Shown piece by piece: positions 1 to 6,420 of a stretch of 7,402 bases of DNA. The notes beneath the pieces were generated by a model that was not told where the DNA came from, did no database searches, and saw nothing but the letters and a program-made list of their open reading frames with translations. The stretch spans positions 1-7,402 of the forward strand of contig URND01000132.1 in NCBI GenBank assembly GCA_900549105.1, read 5' to 3'. Position numbers and translations under genes: made by a program. Origin of the DNA: an uncultured Eubacteriales bacterium (GTDB lineage Bacteria > Bacillota > Clostridia > Lachnospirales > Lachnospiraceae). Position 1 is the stretch's first letter; every line of letters begins with the position of its first letter.

Positions 1-954
1 TTCAACCGCTTCATACCAGTCATCACTCCCCATCGTCAACGCCAAATAATCTTTTATTTCTGTTCTGTTTGAAAAGCGGCGTCCATCGATGAGGCTGGAC
101 GCGCCAAGCCCCAATCCAAGATAGTCCCTTCCCCGCCAGTAACCGATATTGTGCCGGCACTCATATCCCGGCCGGGCATAATTCGATATCTCATACCGCT
201 CATACCCCATCTCTGACAGAAATTTCCGGGTCAGATGGTACATTTCCCGCTCTTCATCTTCATCGGGCAATGCCAGTTCCCCCCGGGCTTCCATCGCCTC
301 AAAAGGCGTTCCCGGCTCTATGATCAGACTATAAGCCGATATATGTTCCGGCTTCAAGGCCGCCGCCTGCTCCAGACTTTTCAGATAGGATGACATGGTC
401 TGCTCCGGCAGAGCGGTCATTAAATCCACATTGATATTTTTAAATCCGGCCTCCCTGGCCCATTTAAAGCTCTGCAAAAATGCACCATAACTGTGAATCC
501 GGCCCAACGCCTTCAATTCCCTCTCCACGGTTGACTGAAGCCCCAGGCTGAGACGATTAATGCCGCAGAAGCGCATTTGTTTTAATTTTCCCGGTGTCAG
601 TGTCCCCGGATTGGCTTCCATCGTAACCTCTGCATCCCGCCGTATCAAAAAGTTATCCCGCAGCTCCGCCATTAACCGGAAAATCTGGGCTTCCGACAGC
701 AGGCTCGGCGTTCCGCCGCCAAAAAACACAGAAATCACCGGCCTGTGGGAAAATTCCTCTTTTTGTCCATACCACCGGATTTCCCGGCACAGCCTGTCCA
801 CATAAACTTCCGGCACCGGAAGCTGCCTTGTCGGATGACACAGGGTATCCGACAACCGTTCATCCTCCGTCCCAAAAGAGAGAAAATCACAGTAATTACA
901 TTTTTTTACGCAAAAGGGAATATGTATATAAAGTTCCAGTTCCCGCCGCTCCAT
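1..954 (-). CDS. hemW: Radical SAM heme chaperone HemW, 3' end cut by window edge
   Basis: This is the N-terminal 318 codons of a HemW protein; the family is usually about 380 residues, so the C-terminal part lies outside the window. HemW is a cytosolic radical SAM protein, related to coproporphyrinogen III dehydrogenase HemN, that binds heme and is thought to deliver it to heme enzymes. Visible in the translation: ELYIHIPFC at the start, the 4Fe-4S ligands Cys15, Cys19 and Cys22 (C-x3-C-x2-C), the SAM-binding FFGGGTPS at 77-84, EANPGTLT, and the HemW-type HNIGYW at 268-273. There are no internal stops. I chose ATG 954 because it leaves the short N-terminus normal for the family and has GGTGG four bases upstream. 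In-frame ATGs at 972 and 1026 are alternatives; the latter coincides with the predicted transcription start. The loop after the cluster motif (about residues 28-50) is somewhat long. Identity is firm; the exact start is less so. Confidence 0.93.
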   Translation of the reverse strand, partial: MERRELELYIHIPFCVKKCNYCDFLSFGTEDERLSDTLCHPTRQLPVPEVYVDRLCREIRWYGQKEEFSHRPVISVFFGGGTPSLLSEAQIFRLMAELRDNFLIRRDAEVTMEANPGTLTPGKLKQMRFCGINRLSLGLQSTVERELKALGRIHSYGAFLQSFKWAREAGFKNINVDLMTALPEQTMSSYLKSLEQAAALKPEHISAYSLIIEPGTPFEAMEARGELALPDEDEEREMYHLTRKFLSEMGYERYEISNYARPGYECRHNIGYWRGRDYLGLGLGASSLIDGRRFSNRTEIKDYLALTMGSDDWYEAVE

Positions 955-1032
955 TCTGCCACCGCCCGACATCTCAATTATTTTATGCCGCAAAAAAGAC
1001 CTTTCGTGGTTTTTCAGGCATTGCATGTCCTT

Positions 1033-1061
1033 ATTATACCACGGAAGGTCCGATTTCACAA
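1033..1061 (-). promoter_or_regulatory. Sigma-A promoter for hemW with extended -10
   Basis: Read on the minus strand, TTGTGA (1061-1056) and a perfect TATAAT (1038-1033) are separated by exactly 17 bases, and TGG directly before the -10 makes it an extended -10. It lies between the hydratase stop and the hemW coding region. The predicted transcription start is about 1026, giving an untranslated leader of about 70 bases if translation begins at 954. This lets hemW be transcribed independently of the upstream genes. Confidence 0.8.
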
Positions 1062-1104
1062 AGTATTCAACAAACTATATATTTAAACCCTATCCGAGCA
1101 GCGA

Positions 1105-1989
1105 TTATTTCCACTCAAATACACCGCGGTCAAGAACCGGCCGGTTATTTTTCGTGTCAATAAACTGGAACAGGGCCTTACCCTCTTCTTCCTTCCAGAT
1201 ATGCAGCGCCACCGGTGTATCCGGAAGCAGCACATTTCGCATCTGGGCAGCCATCCGTGTCACCCGCTCCGGCTCGCCCGGAATCAAGGCGTCAATCGCC
1301 ATACGGCATGAGAATCCAAAGGAGCAGAGTCCCTGAATAATCGGCTGGTCAAATTTATGGTCTTTTGCATATTCCGGGTCAACATGAATCAGATTCGTAT
1401 CGCCTGTCAACCGATAAAGCAGATTCTGAACAGGGGAAATATAATCCTCCACAACCGCATCCGGCACTCTGTCCGGAATAACAATCGGATTCTTCGGCAT
1501 TGGTTTTCCGCCGAAGCCGCCGGCTTCATGGAAAAATGTTGTGGAATAATTCGTACATACGAGATTTCCCGCTTCATCGCGAACATCTACTTTTGTTTTT
1601 ACAACAGCACCTTTGCCCTCACCTCTGTCGTAAACATCTGTAATCTGGTCCTGCCACTGGAAAGTTCCCTTGATAGGGTCAATTGGCCGGTGCCAGATAA
1701 TTTCATGGTCCATATTCAGGAAGGCTACCGTCGGCTTAATGATTTCATCAGCCAGCATGGAAGCAGGCAGCGGCATCCACTGATATGGTTTTACGTTGAC
1801 TGTGCCCCAGTACGGAATCGTTCCATAGGTTGGAATGGCTTTCAGATACTTCTCATAAGTATACTGCAAATCTTCTCTGTGGGCGCCGACAGCCAGCGCA
1901 TACAGGGCTACGTCTCTCCAGTTATACTCCAGATAACGCGGCTCCATTTTCTTTCCAACTAACAACTCTTCCAAATTTACTTTTGCCAT
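1105..1989 (-). CDS. Double hotdog MaoC-family enoyl-CoA hydratase 2
   Basis: This 294-residue protein matches the two-hotdog layout of (R)-specific 2-enoyl-CoA hydratases, such as the hydratase 2 unit of peroxisomal multifunctional enzyme 2 (MFE-2). The N-terminal hotdog (about 1-150) carries RDVALYALAVGA at 25-36 and ends near the family motif EAGGFGG at 155-161. The C-terminal catalytic MaoC domain (about 165-294) carries YRLTGDTNLIHVDP with the expected catalytic pair Asp197 and His202, followed by QPIIQGLCSFGF at 215-226. The expected reaction is reversible hydration of trans-2-enoyl-CoA to (R)-3-hydroxyacyl-CoA in the cytosol; the acyl chain cannot be read from sequence. The family motif usually reads D-x-N-P-(L/I)-H, but here Leu200 replaces the proline. 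The gene starts 27 bases after the lepA stop, with AAAGGA ten bases before the ATG, so it is probably co-transcribed with lepA. No other beta-oxidation gene is nearby. Fold and class are confident; the pathway is unknown. Confidence 0.88.
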   Translation of the reverse strand: MAKVNLEELLVGKKMEPRYLEYNWRDVALYALAVGAHREDLQYTYEKYLKAIPTYGTIPYWGTVNVKPYQWMPLPASMLADEIIKPTVAFLNMDHEIIWHRPIDPIKGTFQWQDQITDVYDRGEGKGAVVKTKVDVRDEAGNLVCTNYSTTFFHEAGGFGGKPMPKNPIVIPDRVPDAVVEDYISPVQNLLYRLTGDTNLIHVDPEYAKDHKFDQPIIQGLCSFGFSCRMAIDALIPGEPERVTRMAAQMRNVLLPDTPVALHIWKEEEGKALFQFIDTKNNRPVLDRGVFEWK

Positions 1990-2016
1990 AGTCGCATCGT
2001 CCTTTCCTTAGTTTTG

Positions 2017-3828
2017 TTATTTATCATCCAGCTTCAATACAGCCATGAAAGCCTTCTGCGGCACTTCCACATTTCCCACCTGGCGCATCCGCTTCTTTCC
2101 TTCCTTCTGCTTTTCCAGAAGCTTACGCTTACGGGAAATATCCCCGCCATAACATTTCGCCAAAACGTCCTTCCGCATGGCTTTAACGGTCTCGCGGGCG
2201 ATAATCTTGCTGCCGATGGCTGCCTGAATCGGAATTTCAAACAAATGCCTCGGAATTTCTTCTTTCAGCCGTTCACACATTTTACGTCCCCGCTCATAAG
2301 CCGAATCCTTATGCACGATGAAAGACAGGGCATCCACTTCCTCCCGGTTAATAAGGATGTCCAGCTTGCAAAGCTCTGAACGGACATAGCCCTTCATCTC
2401 ATAATCAAAGGAGGCATAACCTCTTGAGCGGGATTTCAAGGCATCAAAGAAATCATAAATAATCTCATTCAACGGCAAATCATATTTCAGCAGGGCACGG
2501 GTTTCTTCCATATATTCCATACCCAGATAGGTTCCGCGCCGCTCCTGGCACAGCTCCATAATCTGCCCGATAAATTCTGTGGTCACCATAATCTCAGCGG
2601 CCACAATCGGTTCTTCCATATATTCAATCTCTGACGGATCCGGCAGGTTGGTTGGATTCGTCAGATCAATGACATCCCCATTGGTCTTATGCACCTTATA
2701 GATAACCGAAGGCGCTGTCGTCACCAAATCCAGATTATATTCCCTCTCCAGCCGTTCCTGAATAATCTCCAGATGAAGCAGTCCGAGAAAACCACATCGG
2801 AAACCGAAACCAAGGGCAACCGAAGTTTCCGCCTCAAACTGGAGAGACGCATCATTCAACTGCAGCTTTTCCAGCGCATCCCGCAAATCCGGATATTTGG
2901 CGCCATCCGCCGGATACATACCGCAGTAGACCATCGGATTGACCTTTTTATATCCCGGAAGAGCTTCGTCACACGGATTATCCCCATCTGTAATCGTATC
3001 ACCCACACGGGTATCTTTTAAATTTTTAATGCTGGCTGTCATATAGCCAACCATCCCGGCGGATAATTCATCGCATGGGATAAACTGGCCTGCGCCAAAA
3101 TAGCCCACTTCCACCGTCTCAAACTCTGCGCCCGTCGCCATCATTCTGGCCCGGGTCCCCTTACGAATCGTTCCTTCTTTGACACGGAAGAAAACGATAA
3201 CTCCTTTATAAGAATCATAAATCGAATCGAAAATGAGGGCCTTCAACGGGGCCTCCGGGTCGCCTTCCGGCGCCGGAATCTTCTCAATCACCTGTTCCAG
3301 CACCTGCTCGATATTAATCCCGTTTTTCGCTGAAATGAGCGGCGCATCTTCCGCCTCTATTCCAATGACATCTTCAATTTCATTTTTTACCCGTTCCGGC
3401 TCCGCACTCGGCAAATCAATCTTATTGATTACCGGCATGACATCCAGATTGTGGTCCAAAGCCAGATAAACATTGGCCAATGTCTGGGCTTCAATTCCCT
3501 GGGCCGCATCCACAACAAGAATCGCGCCGTCACAGGCCGCCAGACTCCGGGATACCTCATAATTGAAATCCACATGTCCCGGCGTATCAATCAGATTAAA
3601 AATGTATTCATTACCATCTTGGGCTTTATATACAATCCTCACCGCCTGAGATTTAATCGTGATTCCCCGCTCCCGCTCCAAATCCATATTGTCCAGGACC
3701 TGGGCCTGCATCTCCCGGCTTGTCAGGGTACCCGTCATCTCAATAATACGGTCTGCCAGGGTGGATTTTCCGTGGTCGATATGGGCAATAATACAAAAAT
3801 TACGGATTTTACTCTGGTCTGCTGCCAT
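2017..3828 (-). CDS. lepA: Translation elongation factor 4 (LepA/EF4)
   Basis: This 603-residue translational GTPase has the usual LepA length of about 600. LepA/EF4 acts on the ribosome, where roles in back-translocation, initiation and 30S subunit assembly have been proposed. G-domain motifs are all present: G1 AHIDHGKST at 15-23, the switch I RGITI at 54-58, G3 DTPGH at 81-85, G4 NKID at 135-138 and G5 SAK after it. The LepA-specific C-terminal domain is recognisable near the end (DALSFIVHKDSAYERGR, AKCYGGDISRKRKLLEKQ, the ribosome-contacting tail). I chose ATG 3828 because GGAGG (3843-3839) lies ten bases upstream and the protein then begins MAADQSKIRNFCIIAHIDH. The longer reading from ATG 3882 begins inside the promoter and adds 18 residues unlike the family. 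The gene follows the kinase and precedes the hydratase. Confidence 0.97.
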   Translation of the reverse strand: MAADQSKIRNFCIIAHIDHGKSTLADRIIEMTGTLTSREMQAQVLDNMDLERERGITIKSQAVRIVYKAQDGNEYIFNLIDTPGHVDFNYEVSRSLAACDGAILVVDAAQGIEAQTLANVYLALDHNLDVMPVINKIDLPSAEPERVKNEIEDVIGIEAEDAPLISAKNGINIEQVLEQVIEKIPAPEGDPEAPLKALIFDSIYDSYKGVIVFFRVKEGTIRKGTRARMMATGAEFETVEVGYFGAGQFIPCDELSAGMVGYMTASIKNLKDTRVGDTITDGDNPCDEALPGYKKVNPMVYCGMYPADGAKYPDLRDALEKLQLNDASLQFEAETSVALGFGFRCGFLGLLHLEIIQERLEREYNLDLVTTAPSVIYKVHKTNGDVIDLTNPTNLPDPSEIEYMEEPIVAAEIMVTTEFIGQIMELCQERRGTYLGMEYMEETRALLKYDLPLNEIIYDFFDALKSRSRGYASFDYEMKGYVRSELCKLDILINREEVDALSFIVHKDSAYERGRKMCERLKEEIPRHLFEIPIQAAIGSKIIARETVKAMRKDVLAKCYGGDISRKRKLLEKQKEGKKRMRQVGNVEVPQKAFMAVLKLDDK

Positions 3829-3838
3829 CCTGGTCTTA

Positions 3839-3843
3839 CCTCC
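3839..3843 (-). promoter_or_regulatory. Ribosome binding site that fixes the lepA start
   Basis: GGAGG on the minus strand, ten bases before ATG 3828. It is the strongest Shine-Dalgarno match upstream of lepA and supports the shorter 603-residue LepA over the reading that starts at 3882. Confidence 0.75.
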
Positions 3844-3872
3844 ATTCCATATACCATATTTTATCCATATAG

Positions 3873-3901
3873 AGTATACCATGAAGGTTGGGGTTTGTCA
3901 T
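3873..3901 (-). promoter_or_regulatory. Sigma-A promoter for lepA with extended -10
   Basis: On the minus strand ATGACA (3901-3896, five of six matches to TTGACA) and TATACT (3878-3873, five of six to TATAAT) are separated by 17 bases, with TGG immediately before the -10. It begins nine bases beyond the kinase stop codon at 3910. The predicted transcription start is near 3866-3868, leaving a leader of about 38 bases before ATG 3828. The promoter would drive lepA and the closely following hydratase gene. Confidence 0.78.
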
Positions 3902-3908
3902 ATATTTT

Positions 3909-3926
3909 TTCAGGAGGCTTCCTGAA
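3909..3926 (-). repeat. Inverted repeat across the kinase stop codon
   Basis: Two perfect seven-base arms (TTCAGGA and TCCTGAA) around a four-base loop form a hairpin that includes the last codons and the stop of the histidine kinase gene. On the minus-strand transcript it is followed by A residues, not T residues, so it does not look like an intrinsic terminator. It may affect the 3' end of the message, or may be coincidental. Confidence 0.4.
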
Positions 3927-5559
3927 TATCCAGCGGTTCAAGGGCCAGAAGTTCATCCGGCTCCGGGAAATGCCGAGGGAATCGAACCGTTGCCTTAAAC
4001 AGGTCTCCATCGATATCGATATGAAACTCCCCGCCGCAGGCTTCGGCGAAGCTTTTGACAATCGCCAGTCCAAGGCCATGACCTTCCGTTGTCCGGCTGA
4101 TATCCCCCCGGGTAAACCTCTCTGTAATCGTTTCCTCCGTGAAATCCATTTCATAAGAGGATGTATTTTTAATAATGGTCGTTACCGTCTTCTCATCACC
4201 AAAGGCGTCAATAAAAATACGGCTGCCCTCCAGTGAATATTTCAGCGCATTTTCAATGAGGTTCTGATATATACGGTACAGGCGCTGGCCGTCGCTGAGA
4301 ACATACAGCGGCTCCGCCGCCAGTGTTTTTCGAATAATCCGATGAGACTCTTCAATCCGCTCTTCCATATCGCCCATGGTCTGCAAAATCAAGGTGCATA
4401 TATCCACAGTTTCGATATGAAGTTCCATGTTCCCGCTGGTGGCCTTTGAAACCTCAAATACCTCCTGAATCATATGTTTTAAATGCTCGGATTTTCTCGA
4501 AAGGACATCCACGTAATCTCTGGCCTCATCGGTCAATTCCGTTTTTTTGAGCAAATCGATATAACCGATAATGGATGTGAGAGGCGTTTTTAAATCGTGG
4601 GACACATTGGTAATCAAATCAATCTTCATCTTCTCGCTCTTTACCTGCCGCTCCACACTGTTGCTCAGATTTTCAAAAACATGGGTTAAATCTTCCCCGG
4701 CGTCATAAATCATGGAATCCTCCGGAATCGCGCTGATTTTCAGCGTATTGCCCTCGGAAACTTCATGAATTTCTTCTACCAGCGTGCCGACATCCGTCAG
4801 AAAAATTTTATGCTGGTGAAGCCATATAAACAAAACCGCCGCTCCCATAAGGACCATCATTGCCGCCAAAAGCCTTGAAAAACCCCAGGCGCTGAGGCCA
4901 AGCAGGTTCACAACGCTCATGGCAATCAGGATTCCCGACATCACCGTTGTCTCCAGCTGCATTTTCCGCTCAAAAGGATATTTTTTCTGATAACGGAGAT
5001 TTCTTTCCCGCAGCCAGTCCCGAATTCTCTGATAAGTCTTTCTGCAAAATGTCGCCTTCCGCAGTTCCGGATTTTTTAAATGCCGTATAACCAGCATCAT
5101 ATAGGCGTTATTAATCAGGGCAATCGGAAGGAAAACAACCATAAAGCTGGCTGATGAAAAATAAGTTCCCACATAGTCTCCATACATGTTATATCGCGAT
5201 ATCTGAAAATTCTGATAGCCGACAGTCATAATAACCATCGCCAAAAACAGCCACGCAATATACAACAATATTAACAGGTCGCAATCCCACCGTTTCAGCC
5301 ACTCCATAAAAAACGGCTTAGATGTCTTCTGGTCAATCCGCTTTACCATATAAGCCCAGAAAACCAAATTGATGATTCCAAACAAATATAAAGCGAGAGT
5401 CAACGAATAATCCCCGTTGAAAATCCACTCGATAAATATATTCATAAAAATCATCAGCAAAATAACCGCCACACCGTAAAGCCCGGTTATGGTTGTACAT
5501 TTTTCTTTGCAAAACCAGAAACACTTTTTAATCACTCCCGGTTTTTTCGGCCCGTACAT
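3910..5559 (-). CDS. Membrane sensor histidine kinase, six transmembrane segments
   Basis: This 549-residue sensor kinase is the partner of the response regulator directly upstream. The N-terminal third is membrane-embedded, with hydrophobic segments at about 24-46, 52-72, 93-113, 135-157, 204-224 and 229-248. A strongly basic cytosolic loop (about 159-200) joins segments four and five. A linker at 250-305 resembles a HAMP-type coil and leads to the HisKA dimerisation domain, with phospho-acceptor His321 in NVSHDLKTPLTS. The ATPase domain has the N box QNLIENALKYS (Asn433, Asn437) and the G2 box GHGLGL at 493-498. The usual DxGxG (G1) box is replaced by a KNTS stretch at 464-467, which I recall from VanS-like Firmicute kinases. 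There is no large extracellular sensor domain, so the signal may be sensed in the membrane. ATG 5559 lies one base after the regulator stop (TGAAATG), suggesting translational coupling; an in-frame TTG at 5586 would overlap the regulator by 26 bases and is less likely. The stimulus is unknown. Confidence 0.92.
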   Translation of the reverse strand: MYGPKKPGVIKKCFWFCKEKCTTITGLYGVAVILLMIFMNIFIEWIFNGDYSLTLALYLFGIINLVFWAYMVKRIDQKTSKPFFMEWLKRWDCDLLILLYIAWLFLAMVIMTVGYQNFQISRYNMYGDYVGTYFSSASFMVVFLPIALINNAYMMLVIRHLKNPELRKATFCRKTYQRIRDWLRERNLRYQKKYPFERKMQLETTVMSGILIAMSVVNLLGLSAWGFSRLLAAMMVLMGAAVLFIWLHQHKIFLTDVGTLVEEIHEVSEGNTLKISAIPEDSMIYDAGEDLTHVFENLSNSVERQVKSEKMKIDLITNVSHDLKTPLTSIIGYIDLLKKTELTDEARDYVDVLSRKSEHLKHMIQEVFEVSKATSGNMELHIETVDICTLILQTMGDMEERIEESHRIIRKTLAAEPLYVLSDGQRLYRIYQNLIENALKYSLEGSRIFIDAFGDEKTVTTIIKNTSSYEMDFTEETITERFTRGDISRTTEGHGLGLAIVKSFAEACGGEFHIDIDGDLFKATVRFPRHFPEPDELLALEPLDIQEAS

Positions 5560-5560
5560 T

Positions 5561-6265
5561 TCATACTTTTTCCATCTTATAGCCAATACCCCACACCACC
5601 TTTAAATATTTTGGATTCTTCGGGTCAATCTCAATCTTCTCGCGAATTCGACGTATATGCACCATGACAGTATTTTCCACCGCATAGGCATCCTCATTCC
5701 AAACCCGGCTGTAAATTTCCTCCGAGGAAAAAACCCGCCCCGGATAGGACATGAGCAGTTCAACAATGCGATATTCTGTCGCCGTCAGCCGCACTTCTTC
5801 ACCGCTGACATACATCTGCTTCTGGTCCTTATTCAGCACCAAATCTCCCAGATGAATTTCTTCACTTCCCGGTTCCGAATCATAGGCAGAGCCCAACGTC
5901 ATATATCTTCGCAGTTGTGCCTTCACTCTGGCTACAAGTTCTTCCGTACTGAATGGTTTGCTGACATAATCGTCGGCTCCCATAGACAATCCGATAATCT
6001 TATCGCTCTCTTCCGTCTTGGCCGATAAAATAATAATCGGTATATTTTTTGTTTCACGAATCTTCATCACGGCGGACAAACCGTTCAATCTCGGCATCAT
6101 AACATCCATAATAATCAAATGCACCGTGTGGTCCATCAAGATGTCCAAAGCCTCCAACCCATCGTATGCTTTCAGCGTTTCATACCCCTCCAGCTCCAGA
6201 AGTTTCGAGATTGCCCGAACAATTTCTCTGTCATCATCCACTACAAGTATTATCTGTTTCTTCAT
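5561..6265 (-). CDS. OmpR/PhoB-type response regulator
   Basis: This 234-residue cytosolic DNA-binding regulator has the standard length for the family. The receiver domain (about 4-118) has the acidic pocket Asp10/Asp11, the phospho-acceptor Asp54 in MDVMMP, the switch residue Ser81 in LSAK and Lys103 in the KPF motif. The C-terminal winged helix (about 135-232) shows the family pattern LTATEYRIVELLM, then SSEEIYSRVW, the recognition-helix region NTVMVHIRRIREKI, and the terminal hairpin VVWGIGYKME. The start is supported by AAAGGAG (6278-6272) six bases before the ATG. It is followed almost without gap by its kinase, forming a two-gene operon. The motifs place it in the broad VanR/PhoB group, but its target genes are not identifiable here; neither flanking gene is an obvious regulon member. 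Autoregulation through the AT-rich upstream gap is plausible but unproven. Confidence 0.94.
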   Translation of the reverse strand: MKKQIILVVDDDREIVRAISKLLELEGYETLKAYDGLEALDILMDHTVHLIIMDVMMPRLNGLSAVMKIRETKNIPIIILSAKTEESDKIIGLSMGADDYVSKPFSTEELVARVKAQLRRYMTLGSAYDSEPGSEEIHLGDLVLNKDQKQMYVSGEEVRLTATEYRIVELLMSYPGRVFSSEEIYSRVWNEDAYAVENTVMVHIRRIREKIEIDPKNPKYLKVVWGIGYKMEKV

Positions 6266-6420
6266 GGTTTTCTCCTTTATCTATCCTGTGCATTTAGTGT
6301 ATCAGGTATTTATAAAAATTAAATTTATGGATTTCTTTCATTTTTCTTACATCATTTCATGCAGCCTCGTCTGCTTCTTCAGTATAGCCTATTTTTTTTG
6401 AGAATTCCACCTCATATCGG
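6266..6420 (-). promoter_or_regulatory. Intergenic region upstream of the two-component operon
   Basis: This 155-base gap should hold the promoter of the regulator-kinase pair. It has a strongly AT-rich core (about 6301-6345). Two weak -10 candidates are seen on the minus strand: TATACT (6386-6381) and TACACT (about 6302-6297). Neither has a good -35; the best for the second is TTTAAT at a 16-base spacing. A lone short inverted repeat, GCAG/CTGC near 6361-6374, has no T tract after it, so no spoIIP terminator is apparent. The promoter may depend on an activator such as the regulator itself, or transcription may read through from spoIIP. Confidence 0.4.

Noticed and set aside
1135..1146. 12-base palindrome AACCGGCCGGTT followed by ATTTTT on the plus strand
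   Set aside because: It lies inside the hydratase coding region and encodes ordinary residues; it could only terminate plus-strand transcription, for which there is no gene.
1357..1962. 201-codon open frame on the plus strand opposite the hydratase gene
   Set aside because: It is a shadow of the hydratase frame with no domain-like pattern and no clear ribosome binding site.
3861..4154. 97-codon minus-strand open frame inside the 3' end of the kinase gene
   Set aside because: It is an alternative frame within a well supported kinase catalytic domain and shows no recognisable motif.
3451..4236. 261-codon open frame on the plus strand across the kinase-lepA junction
   Set aside because: It is antisense to the 3' end of the kinase, the lepA promoter and the 5' end of lepA, all well supported; the translation shows no recognisable domain.
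5560..5586. TTG start at 5586 for the histidine kinase
   Set aside because: It would overlap the regulator by 26 bases and use a rare start, while ATG 5559 lies one base after the regulator stop and gives a normal protein.
6361..6420. Possible spoIIP terminator or tiny gene after spoIIP
   Set aside because: The only short stem (GCAG/CTGC) has no T tract after it, and the GTG-led frame of under 20 codons lacks a good ribosome binding site.
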